Assembly (NCBI GenBank): GCA_024867545.1 | Contig: JANFNE010000046.1 | Span: 434,001-498,000, forward strand | Source: Phytopythium helicoides | Lineage: Eukaryota > Oomycota > Peronosporomycetes > Pythiales > Pythiaceae | Reading direction: 5' to 3' | DNA: 64,000 bases | Shown: positions 43,880 to 53,785 of the stretch, in pieces | Position numbering within the stretch: the first letter of the stretch is position 1 | Layout: the number at the start of each line of letters is the position of its first letter | The notes under the pieces: generated by a model | Seen by the model: only the letters and a program-made list of their open reading frames with translations | What the model was told of the DNA's origin: nothing | The model's database searches: none | Translations under genes and position numbers: made by a program

Positions 43880-44060
43880 GCCAATCACAATCCGTTATTT
43901 GGAGTACTTTCAGCCAATCGAGTGGTTTCAGTCGCCGCCAATTGACTGGTGCTCAGACCCCGACGGCGCCTCCCACTCTCCTCCCATTGGCCGAAACCCG
44001 CCGCTCCCGCGCGCTGATTGGTCCGCGCGCTCTGACGCACGTCTGCCTCCTCCGTAGCTG
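43880..44060 (+). promoter_or_regulatory. CCAAT-type motifs upstream of adenosine kinase
   Basis: CCAAT occurs in AGCCAATCA (43880s) and CAGCCAATCG (43913), CCAATTG near 43940, and the reverse form in CCATTGGCC (43988) and GCGCTGATTGGTCC (44013). The last matches the motif before the kinase at 14.5 kb. Clustering within 200 bases of the ATG suggests a CCAAT-box promoter. Confidence 0.45.
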
Positions 44061-44092
44061 CTCGCCATTCCGGAAATCCTCCCGCCGCCATC

Positions 44093-45141
44093 ATGAGCGC
44101 CGAGCACGAGCATCTGACGCACGCCATCGTCGGCCTGGGCAACCCGCTGCTGGACATCAGCGCGGACGTGGAGCCCGCGTTCCTGGACAAGTACGGGCTC
44201 AAGCCTGCCGACGCCATCCTGGCGGACGAGACGCACAAGCCCATGTTCGAGGAGCTCACGACGGCCTACAAGCCCGTGTTCGTGGCCGGCGGCGCCACGC
44301 AGAACAGCATCCGCGTGGCCCAGTGGATGCTCAACAAGCACAACGCCAGCGCCACCAGCTTCTTCGGCGCCGTCGGCAAGGACGCGCACGGGAGAGAAGC
44401 TCAAGGAGTGCGCGCAGGCCGACGGCGTCAACGTGCACTACCTCGAGCACGAGACCGTCAAGACCGGCACCTGCGCCTGTCTGCGTCGTCGACACGGAGC
44501 GCTCCATGGTTGCCGACCTGTCGGCCGCCAACGAGTTCCACCACGACCACCTCGAGGACGACCGCAGCAAGGACATCATCAACAAGGGCAAGTTCTTCTA
44601 CTCGGCCGGCTTCCACCTCACCGTCTCGCCGCCCGCTGTCATGAAGCTTGCCGAGCACGCGCACGAGAACAACAAGATCTTCCTGCTCAACTTGTCGGCC
44701 CCCTTCATCGTCGAGTTCTTCAAGGACCCGCTCATGGCCGCCGTTCCCTTCGCCGACTTTGTCTTCGGTAACGAGAACGAGGCCAAGGCCTTCGGCAAGG
44801 TGCACGGCTGGGGCGAGGACCTCCCCGAGATCGCGCTCAAGCTCGCGCGCCTTCCCAAGAACTCGGGCGCGCGCTGCCGCACCGTCGTGTTCACGCAGGG
44901 AGCTGACCCCACGATCGTCGTGTTCCAGGGCGAGCTCTACCAGTTCCCCGTGCCAGCGCTCGCCGCGTCCGAGATTGTCGACACCAACGGTGCCGGCGAC
45001 GCCTTCGTCGGCGGCTTCGTGTCGCGCCTGGCGCTTGGCCGCCCCATTGAGCAGTGCGTCAACGCTGGCCACTGGGCCGCCCAGGTCGTCATCCGCCGCT
45101 CGGGCTGCACCTTCCCCAAGGAGTGCGAGTACACGGACTAA
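44093..45141 (+). CDS. ADK: Adenosine kinase
   Basis: Starts MSAEHEHLTHAIVGLGNPLLDIS and reads as a full-length PfkB-family adenosine kinase of about 349 residues: FVAGGATQNSIRVAQWML, FFGAVGKDAHG, GTCA-VCVVDTERSMVADLSAAN, FVFGNENEAKAFG, and the catalytic/anion-hole motif DTNGAGDAFVGGF. It phosphorylates adenosine to AMP, for purine salvage and methyl-cycle support. The frame is interrupted by two single inserted bases, an A at about 44393 and a T at about 44478. Removing them restores uninterrupted homology, and both flanks are perfectly conserved, so sequence error is more likely than loss of this housekeeping gene. No intron is seen. CCAAT motifs lie upstream. Confidence 0.95.
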
Positions 45142-45581
45142 GCTGTACGCGCGACAAGTCACCAGAATGAGTAGGGGAGAGTGATTAGCGGCGACGCCAC
45201 CAGTCTCGCTCATTGCCCATGGCAAAGAGAGGGCGTAGTTCGCAGGCAAAGCGGTAATGGGGGTCGGCGCCGTCTCTTAGCGATCACTGACAATCGTCAA
45301 GAGACGTCGCCGCCCTCGCTGCTTTCCCTCGATAGGTGAGCCCGCTTCCACCTCTACTTCGTTAACATCTCTTGTTCCTCGAATTGAAAAAGCAATTTGA
45401 TCAAAGCTTTTTGCTGCCTTGGATCCAACTTTTGATCTCGTCACTACCTGGCTGCAACTCGACCGAGCTCCGAAATAGAGCTCATGACCATCTTCGACCC
45501 CACAAATATATCTCGTGCAGTTCTGAGCTCACTTTGCCCAGCTTATCTTTCTTGTGACGCTCGGCTTGCTCAATTGCCACG
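45142..45581 (+). other. Intergenic region
   Basis: About 440 bases between adenosine kinase and the next plus-strand gene. A pyrimidine-rich stretch (45330-45440) may be the leader of the downstream gene. No gene or repeat is recognised. Confidence 0.4.
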
Positions 45582-46694
45582 ATGGCATCGCGCACGACCG
45601 GGTACCAAGGATTCCGGTCATTTGCGGTCCAAGAATGCCCGACTCTTAAGCCCGGCGAGACGTACGAGCAACGGGCGACCAAGTTCTCCAAGATGGGGTC
45701 TCGAATTGTTGCTCCACCGCAACAAAACCGCGTTGGGCGATATACGCACGAATCCATTGTCATGCAGAGCGGCCAGCTCGTTCAGCCTGGTGATTACAAA
45801 GTGCCTGATCGTCGTGGAGTCAGCGCAGGAGAAGTGCTCCCAGAACGCAAGCCATTCATTGCCACAAGCACCTACATTCGAGATTTCTCTTCGGTTGATG
45901 CGGACATGAAGCGTGTGCTCGGATCGTCACTTGAAAATTATGAGCGGGCATTCCTCCTCGTTGGCGGCTCGTCCACCAAGGCAGCACCGGTTTCGCAACC
46001 ACAGATCGAGCATGACATGCCGCAGCAGACGATCGAGCTCGCTGATGTTCCCAGAGTGCTTGAGCTCGCTCTAGGAACTGCTGCTGTTCCGAAAGTGATC
46101 GAGACATTCACAAGCTACCTTGATCGCCGACGCGGCTCCCAGCGTGACCGGATAACGTGGGATTTCTTCTGCCAGGCTGTTGACCATGTCGATGACGTGT
46201 TTGAGCAAGAACTGGGGACTAGGGGGCAGAAGCGATACTCGTTCGGAAGTGGTGCTGACGAGAGTAGCACTTCCGTGGGTTCTCACCCTCACCCTCTTGT
46301 GCCCAAGATCACTCCCAAGAGCACGTATTTGATCGACTATGGTGGGTATGGTGACAACCCACGTGACCGGCCATACATGCGTAAGCGCGGCATGGCCTCG
46401 ACAACTTCGGACTTAAACCCGGGGACTAGTCGCGACACTAACCAGATCCCAGGATATTCTGGCTTCTTACCTCTGTCGTTCAATAATCCCGCAGTTGTCG
46501 AGCACGCGCATGGACCAGAGGATATTGAGTCGCTCCATCCAACGCCTCGCAACACATTGCGTTTGTTCCACAGTGACAATATTCCAGGATATGCTGGCCA
46601 CAAGCCTCTTTGCGTCGGCAATTATCGTGGTGAGTGTCGCGCAGGTAGTGATGCGGATACGACAACTGGTGATAGCTACCGCGCGCACATGTGA
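45582..46694 (+). CDS. Putative axonemal/flagellar protein with IPGYxG motifs
   Basis: An intact single-exon frame of 370 residues. It is Pro, Gly, Arg and Tyr-rich with repeated short motifs: TTGYQGFRSF at the N-terminus, then IPGYSGFLPLSF and IPGYAGHKPLCVGN near the end, and YGGYGDNPRDRPYMRKRGM between. A helical stretch of about 60 residues (DVPRVLELALGTAAVP...TWDFFCQAVDHV) lies in the middle. IPGYxG motifs are typical of ciliary microtubule inner proteins of the FAM166/CIMIP2 type. That would fit a zoospore flagellum, but the assignment rests on the short motif only. No signal peptide or membrane segment. Confidence 0.75.
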   Translation: MASRTTGYQGFRSFAVQECPTLKPGETYEQRATKFSKMGSRIVAPPQQNRVGRYTHESIVMQSGQLVQPGDYKVPDRRGVSAGEVLPERKPFIATSTYIRDFSSVDADMKRVLGSSLENYERAFLLVGGSSTKAAPVSQPQIEHDMPQQTIELADVPRVLELALGTAAVPKVIETFTSYLDRRRGSQRDRITWDFFCQAVDHVDDVFEQELGTRGQKRYSFGSGADESSTSVGSHPHPLVPKITPKSTYLIDYGGYGDNPRDRPYMRKRGMASTTSDLNPGTSRDTNQIPGYSGFLPLSFNNPAVVEHAHGPEDIESLHPTPRNTLRLFHSDNIPGYAGHKPLCVGNYRGECRAGSDADTTTGDSYRAHM

Positions 46695-46819
46695 TAGCTA
46701 CGGCCAGCTTGCTTTGCACAATTCTGTAAGCGGATGATTGCAGAGAGATGTATCAAAAGAAAACCCTCGGTTTATGCTTTTCATTTTGTTTCATTCTCTG
46801 GCCCTTGGCTCTACCCTGA

Positions 46820-48790
46820 TCATCTAGTTACCAAAGGTAAGTGTTCTAATACCTTCGAGATAAACATGTTGCCGTTCTCTACGCTTGTGCTTGCGATAAT
46901 GAGCTCGACTGGATCTGTAAGTGTGGACATATATAGCGGCGTTAAATCTAGGCCCGGTGCATGCCTAATCCATCAAGATTAAAAGTTCAAACTCACAGAA
47001 GGATGCCATCCAGCGGAGCGCCGCAATTTCAAGGTACGTGATGCCTCCCACCAGGAAAACGACTATCACTGGTCTTTTCATTTTTCGATGCTTCTTGTCG
47101 TCTCCTTCTGCGAGGTGGACTTCAGCACGAGGCCCCGGCAACGCGGCCATTGCGTGGTGATACCTCGCCAGTCATGATTTTTTAGAATCTCTTCCACCAG
47201 TCGACAAGTGATTGGAAGATACCCGCCCGTAACGAAAGCTGCACTTGTCGGATGGTGAGCATCGACGTCAATATCGATAGCTCCTAGTAAATTAGCTGCT
47301 CGTTGAAATCCTGAAGTCTCTTCTTGACTCGTCCCATTTGCTTCAGCTGTGGCTCTCGGGGATTCGTATAATAGTCGAAGGCGCTCGAGGTTGTCAAACG
47401 AAAACACTAGCTCGTGGCCGTATGATCTCACGAGGTGCAACTTCATGCGTTCGAGATCGCTTCTCGCTACCCCACCATGTACAATGGAATACAGGCACAG
47501 AACACGAAGAACCTTTAGCAGGGAGTCGTGACGAATAATATTTCTTCAATCCTGTCGATTGTGTCGTCTGCGTTGTCCATGATTGCACGCTCAAGCTGCC
47601 ACAAATCGCGAAATGGCTTGGAAGCCGTCGTTTCTTCGATGGATTCCAGTAGAGCAATATGTTGTTCAAGCTGGCGCTGGACTACTTTCATGTTTGGAAC
47701 CTCTTTCACAAACGCCTGGATCTCCTCTGCAGTCGCACTCGAGCTGTTTCGCTGGAAGCTCGTAAATGACTCCTTTACAGCCGAAGCTCGAGCGTTAAGC
47801 ATGGGTGGAATGGCGCATGTGCTCATACTACGAATCTCGCTTGTAGACCGCATCAGTTGAATTCAGTGCGATCGGAGCTGTTGTAGTATTGTTATCCGAT
47901 TTGATGTGATCTGCTGGCAGAAATCCGTCTTGATGCCAACAAGTTCATCCACAAGTGCCTCATACGTAAGCGGTGTCGACAGTGCTGACGCGTAGTCGGC
48001 GCTTCGATCAATCATAATCAGTGTATTCAGCCGACTAGACTTTCCGCTGGGGTGACTATTATCAAACCCGCTTGTTTCGGCTGTCGGGTTGCTGGAGGCA
48101 TTGCCCGTGCTCGTAGCATTCACTTCCGCAAGGTGGTTCAGAATCCTCATTGAGAGCTCCCCTTTGTACTTGATGTGCTCGAATTTGCCATATAGCCGTT
48201 GTAGCTGATCTATCGCTATCGCAGGCATCTACCAAGCAGCTCGTGTTGCCTCCAATGTGGCAGTCGTACAAGCACCGGTCGAACCCGAGAGTGAGCAGAT
48301 CCGAGTCCAGCGGGACAAACCCGAGCGACAGCGCGCCAATCTGGAAGAACTCGCTCACGCCGTAGCCCTCGAGCACCTGGTCGCTCATGGCCGTCCACTT
48401 GCCAGCTGCGTACAGGTGCAGCTGCGTGGTCATCCCTGGCTCTCGGGCTCTGCGGTGCTCGAGCAGCATGGTCGCGTGCACGGCCACGTCTCGCACCGCG
48501 TCGGCGCTCGCGGGCGTGAGGTACACGACGCACTCGCTGGCGATGGCGGCCACGTCACCCGTGAGCTCTGCACACTCGGCCACGTTCCCCCTCGCGAGTG
48601 TGGCGAGCCCGTCGACGAACACATGCGCGAGCAGCGCGGCCAGGCGCGGACTGACCACGAGCGCCACGCGCGCGCCGTCGCCGCTCGAGGCCCGCGCCAG
48701 CACGCGCTCCACCGCGCGCTCGTACTCTGCGCGCAGTCGCCGGAGCGCCACGGGCCCGCGGGCGAGCGGCGGCAGCGCGCAGCTCGCCAT
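46820..48790 (-). CDS. VPS33: VPS33-like Sec1/Munc18 protein
   Basis: From ATG 48790, fragments in shifting frames line up end to end with VPS33, the SM subunit of the HOPS/CORVET tethering complexes. They include LGFVPLDSDLLTLGFDRCLYD, GGNTSCLVDA, LYGKFEHIKYKGEL, NTLIMIDRSADYASALSTPLTYEALVDEL, a middle helical region, LLKVLRVLCLYSI, PVIVVFLVGGITYLEIAALR, and, after an intron with a GTGAGT donor, LIIASTSVENGNMFISKVL to the stop at 46820. It would act with Qa SNAREs in late endosome or vacuole fusion. Single-base frame breaks occur near 48233, 47870, 47845, 47541 and 47153, the highest density of any gene here. Otherwise the protein appears complete (about 630 residues). Confidence 0.85.
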
Positions 48791-48839
48791 GAGGAGACAG
48801 GCGGCGGCTTGTGGGGCGTGGAGGTTGAAGAGGCGGCTT

Positions 48840-48935
48840 CAACGTCGATCGGGTCGGGGTCGGGATCCGATCGGGGCGGCTCCGATCGGATGCGGCGGGT
48901 TTTGACTTGGGCTACGTATCGACTTCCGATCGGGT
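48840..48935 (+). promoter_or_regulatory. GATCGG-type elements in VPS33/V-ATPase divergent promoter
   Basis: The 251-base gap between VPS33 (-) and V-ATPase B (+) contains CGATCGGG at 48846, GATCCGATCGGGG at 48864-48876, the palindrome TCCGATCGGA at 48881-48890 and TTCCGATCGGG at 48925. The 13-mer is identical to one in the divergent promoter at 33.63 kb. Confidence 0.5.
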
Positions 48936-49041
48936 TGCGATGGGAGTGTGGCCGCGGCTCGATCTTTGCGCCGAGAGAAAGATTTCCTCGGGGGGAAACG
49001 CAGCGAAGACAGGCGGCGGCAACTGGAGCACCGGAGCGAGC

Positions 49042-50963
49042 ATGGTGACGGCCGAGGAGATGTTCCGCACCAACGCGCAGGCGGTGGTGCGCGACTACTT
49101 CGTGGAGCCGCGCATCGGTGCGCCGGCTGAGCTTGCGGGGCCGGGAGGACGCGGGGCTGACGCGCTGTTGCTTGGCCGCAGACTACCGCACCATCTCGGG
49201 CGTGAACGGCCCGCTGGTGATCCTCGAGAGCGTCAAGGTGCGCCGGAGAGCGATGCGCGCGGACCCCAGAGCTGAGCGACCGCGACTGACGCTTGTTTGT
49301 TTCTCGCGCTTGTCGATCTGCAGCTGCCCAAGTTCGCCGAGATTGTGAACCTGACGCTCGCAAACGGCGAGAAGCGCCAGGGCAAGGTGCTGGAGGTGCA
49401 GGGCAGCAAGGCCGTGGTGCAGGTGTTCGAGGGCACGGACGGCATCGACAACCGCAACACGCACTGCGAGTTCACGGGCAGCGTGCTCAAGATGGCCATC
49501 TCGGAGGAGATGCTGGGCCGCGCCTTCAACGGATCGGGCAAGGCCATCGACGGCGCCCCGCCCGTCGTGGCCGAGGACTACCTCGATATTGAGGGCCAGC
49601 CTATCAACCCGTCGTGCCGTGACTACCCGAAGGAGATGATCCAGACGGGCATCTCGGCCATCGATGTGATGAACTCGATCGCTCGTGGACAAAAGATTCC
49701 GCTTTTCTCTGCTGCTGGTCTGCCGCATAACGAGGTAGGTCTTTGTGGTGCAGCGTCTATCAGGAAAAAGGGGATCGTAGGCGCTTACAATCATGTTGCT
49801 TTGCCCTCTCAGATTGCCGCCCAGATTGTGCGCCAGGCTGGTCTGGTCAAGCGCAAGGACGTCATGGACTCGCACGACGACAACTTTGCCATTGTGTTCG
49901 GCGCCATGGGTGTCAACATGGAGACGGCTCGTTTCTTCCGCAACGACTTTGAAGAGAGTGGATCCATGCAGAAGACAGCGCTGTTCATGAACCTCGCCAA
50001 CGACCCGACAATCGAGCGTATCATTACGCCGCGTCTGGCGCTCACGACCGCCGAGTATCTTGCTTATGAGCGTGACATGCACGTGTTGGTCATCTTGACC
50101 GACATGAGTTCCTACGCCGACGCTCTGCGTGAGGTGTCAGCGGCCCGAGAAGAAGTTCCCGGTCGCCGTGGTTACCCCGGTTACATGTACACGGATTTGT
50201 CGACCATCTATGAGCGCGCCGGTCGTGTCACGGGTCGCAACGGCTCAATCACACAGCTGCCCATCCTGACGATGCCGAACGATGACATCACGCATCCGAT
50301 TCCCGATCTCACGGGTTATATTACGGAGGGACAGGCAAGTGGTCGATATCTCTATGTCAAGGATCTGCAAAGCTCGCAGCTAACATGTTTATTGCAGATT
50401 TACGTTGACCGTCAGCTGCACAACCGTCAGATTTTCCCGCCGATCAACGTGCTTCCGTCGCTCTCGCGTTTGATGAAGAGTGCTATTGGTGAGGGTATGA
50501 CTCGCGATGACCACAGTGCCGTGTCCAACCAACTGGTACGATTTGGTGTATGCATGTTCGTGCCGCCGCGAGTTGGCCAACAATTCTCATGCTCTACCTT
50601 TGTGCGATCCATTTTAGTACGCAAGTTACGCGACGGGCAAGGACGTGCAGGCCATGAAGGCTGTTGTGGGTGAAGAAGCGCTTTCGCTGGAGGACCACCT
50701 GTACCTGAAGTTCACAGACAAGTTCGAGGGCAAGTTCATCGCGCAGGGTCCGTACCAGTCGCGCGACATTTACGAGTCGCTCGACTTGGCGTGGTCGCTC
50801 TTCCGCTCATTCCCCAAGGAATTGCTGAAGAAGATCCCCAAGAAGCAGCTCGACACGTACTATGCGCGCCGGACGCAGATGCGCGAGGAGGAGGTGCGTT
50901 GCGTTGATTTTGCGCGTGTGTGGATCCAGCTGATAAAAATACTAAACTTGCGTCATGCAGTAA
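49042..50963 (+). CDS. VMA2: V-type H+-ATPase subunit B
   Basis: Seven exons (49042-49117, 49182-49237, 49324-49734, 49813-50334, 50398-50535, 50618-50893, 50961-50963) give 493 residues of highly conserved V-ATPase B. Landmarks are [92 protein letters not shown] and [35 protein letters not shown]. It is the non-catalytic nucleotide-binding subunit of the V1 sector that acidifies vacuoles and endosomes. The fourth intron is GC-AG, 63 bases, stop-free. The last intron ends directly before TAA, so the final exon is only the stop codon; if that intron is kept, 32 other residues follow. No frame break. Confidence 0.96.
50335..50397 (+). other. GC-AG intron, 63 bases, in V-ATPase B gene
   Basis: Starts GCAAGT and ends TTGCAG with a GCTAAC branch-like site 18 bases before the end. 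Removing it joins YITEGQ to [11 protein letters not shown], as in all V-ATPase B proteins I know. The intron length is a multiple of three without a stop, so retention would insert 21 residues. Confidence 0.85.
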
Positions 50964-51122
50964 ACGCGCTTGGGGAGAAATGTGGATGACGCAGCGACCG
51001 CGAATTTGCCTTGTTGGACTTTTTTTCGCATTCTGAGAGCTGGAGTCGCTGCCAGTTGGAGGGATAGGAGATGCTGAGTAACAATCGATACGTCGGCAGT
51101 GTGAGATCGTGACGCACTGCTT

Positions 51123-53062
51123 CTATTGACGGCTCAACGTAGATGTTTTGGGGTTGCCTCCCTTTTTCGGTTTGCCCCGCCGTGGCGGCGCCTGTGTTGT
51201 TGGTTGCCACTCTGGCGCTGTATGCTGAAGAACGACCCGGCACCGATGCACACTCTGGTGGCACTTTCGGCACGCCTCGCACATGCGCTTGAATCCTGTG
51301 GCTGTGAAGGACAGCAATGGCCTGTGAGTACTTTCAAACTGCAGGCTCTCGCTAAAATGTATGTCCTTACATTCGGCCGTTTGCCTCCTGCTGACGACCG
51401 GAAGAGTCGAGACTGGAGGTCGTGCAGGAGCCACTTGCGTGTCCATCACTGGCGGGACTGGGGGGCCACTGGAACCCAAGACCCGAGATCATTGCGGGGG
51501 TCCAATAAGATTGACGGAGTCACGTGCTTGAGAACCATGCGGCACTCGGTCGCCGTTTTGTTCTGGAGTGCACATACTGGGCAGATAGTCGACAGCTGCA
51601 TTGGCGGATACATGGTCCCCGCAACCGGGTACATGACGTTGACAAGCGACTGCGACGGCGGAAGCGCCATCTTGGTGGTGTTGAGCATCGCGAAAGCGTT
51701 ATTTTCTGGAAGTCCTTGTTCGGCGAGTGCTTCGACGCTGGTGTTGGTTGGGGCTGCCAAGTCCGGCGCTAGCTCCATAGGAACAAGCATCGTTGGTCGC
51801 CACAGGTATCGACGAAGTTCCGACACTTTCTGGGTCAGGAGATGCGAGTGGAGACACTTCCGGTGCACTTGGTATGTCTGTTGCCGGCATGGATCTTCCA
51901 GCTGGGACTTCCGAGGTCAATGGTACAACGTTAGATGCAGGAGAGACGGCTAGTTGGGCTGTCTGCGTCAATACAGCTGCCGAATCGTCCACAGATTCGA
52001 GGCTCGCTCCGGCAACATTTCCCGCTGCGGCAGCCTCTCTATTCTCTGGCATCGCTGTTGAGGGCGTCAGTACTTCCGAATGCGTTGGATCTTGGGTCTC
52101 TGATGCTACTATTGAAGCAACATCTCCAGCCAAATTGGCGCTGGTTGAGGCATTTGCGCTTGAACCAGTTGCCTTGGCGTTTGCTGCTGCCAGTGCACTC
52201 GCTGCAAACGCCGCGAGTGCAGCGGATACCTTTAGCTGGAAGGCCGTCTGTATCGCGAGTGTCTCCGGTGCCACTGTTGGCGCAGGCAGCACTGCCGCCT
52301 TTTTAATTATGCCCGCAGTGACCGTGGCCATCCGCTCCGCAGCCTCGTTCTGGGCTGCTGTTGCTGCCTCTTGCTCACGCACTTGCTCCCGCGCATGCAT
52401 CCACATCTTTTTGCTGCGCTGCTTAATCTTGGCGACCTCGCCCGCTGCCAAGGTCTCGAGCAGCGCGCTTGGAAGAGTTGCCCCAGTGTCTGCCACTCCT
52501 ACATTTGCCTCGTTGTCTTGACGATTGCCTGCAGCAGTCCCTGATACCATGGCGACGCCTCCAGTGTCGGTCTCGTCGGCGCTGTCCGCGACCGGCTCAT
52601 CGTCCACGGACACGTCCGACTCCTCGGACGAGTCCTGCGCCATTGCTCCGATGTCAGACGCGCTGCGTGGCAGCTTGCAAAGCTCAACGCCGCCCCACCG
52701 AGCCATGCGAGTCGTCGCCAGGCTCGCTCCGCGTGTAGACCCCGAAGCGCGCGTCGACGAAGGTGGCCATTTCCACGAGGTTTCGGTGCAGCAGCCGCTG
52801 GTACCTGCGCCAGCGCTTCGTCAGACCGCGCCCCGTTCCGCTCCGCCCCTGCAACTCCCTCACGCGATGGCGCCCTCGACGTCTCCGCGCGCGTGGCACT
52901 CGGCCGCCACGGCCAGCATGTCCTCGTTCACCTCGAGCATCTGCGTCCCCAGTGCGCGTCAGCCCCAACCGCCCGCCGTGAGCCCCGCCGAGAGCCGCGT
53001 ACGCTGCCGAACACGTCGGCGACGGGCGCCGCGCCTCCATCGGCGCCGTCGGTTGGCTGCAT
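51123..53062 (-). CDS. SSXT (SS18/GIF) family transcription coactivator with tandem Cys/His motifs
   Basis: Exons 53062-53003, 52940-52864 and 52804-52741 encode MQPTDGADGG and then the SSXT domain: MLEVNEDMLAVAAECHARGD, then YQRLLHRNLVEMATFVDARF. This is the N-terminal domain of SS18 and plant GIF coactivators that joins SWI/SNF or GRF factors. A fourth exon from about 52677 gives an acidic Ser-rich stretch, a basic helix (IKQRSKKMWMHAREQVREQE) and a long Ala/Ser-rich region. Two frame breaks (near 51800 and 51456) lead into a C-terminal region with two identically spaced motifs, CPVCx9CRMVLKH (51585-51518) and CEACx9CRVVLQH (51283-51211), split by a GTAAGG..CACAG intron at about 51360-51307. 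The tail is Lys/Pro-rich. Confidence 0.8.
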
Positions 53063-53785
53063 TGGAAGATGTGACGTGTTTTTTTTTTGGCGGGAAGGGT
53101 GATATACGCGGTTCTGACTTCTTGGTAGTCAACACACCTTTCCCGCGCCTCTTGATTCGTCTATAACTAGTATTATTAGCCAATCAGAGATGCGGAAACG
53201 GTACATTTTGAGCTGACGACCGAGGGGTCCATTTTGTGACTACCGAGGGTCATGCGAACAGCGAACCACTTCAAAAAGGAGCACCTGCAACGTTGGGGAA
53301 GCGAACACTAGGACGCACCGCCGACGCTATGAGATGGTGCGCGAGATGCTGTTCCTGTATGCGAGTGGATGCTCTTTCGGGGGAGCTCTGGCACGCTTCC
53401 CCTTGATGAAACGCCCTTTGAAAGCCTGTGTGCGCATTGAACGTGCATTCCACGCCGTTCGCATGCTTCACACATGCGCATTCTACATGATCTCGAATCA
53501 TTAGAAAGCTAAGACCCACGCTCCAGAAAATATGGAGGACGCAAAGTTCGGCCGAGCTTTTCCGAGACTCGGAAGACTTCTTGGACCCGGTCGAGTTCCC
53601 GAGAGCCTCTCCACGGTCTTGGTGACCGCGTGGGCGAGCGCGGGCAGCTGCACAACCACCACGTTGGCCGCGAGCAACACGATCTCGAACCGCGCCTCTG
53701 AGCCAGCAGCAACGCGGGCTCGCTGTCGCCCGCCTGCCAGTTATAGCTAGCGGCACATTGCGACTCTTGACGACGTGAGGAAGTG
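53063..53785 (+). other. Intergenic region with CCAAT motif
   Basis: About 720 bases between the SSXT gene (-) and the secreted Cys-rich gene (+). AGCCAATCAGAG near 53178 is a CCAAT-type motif about 115 bases upstream of the SSXT start. Open frames on both strands show no domain. Confidence 0.4.
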
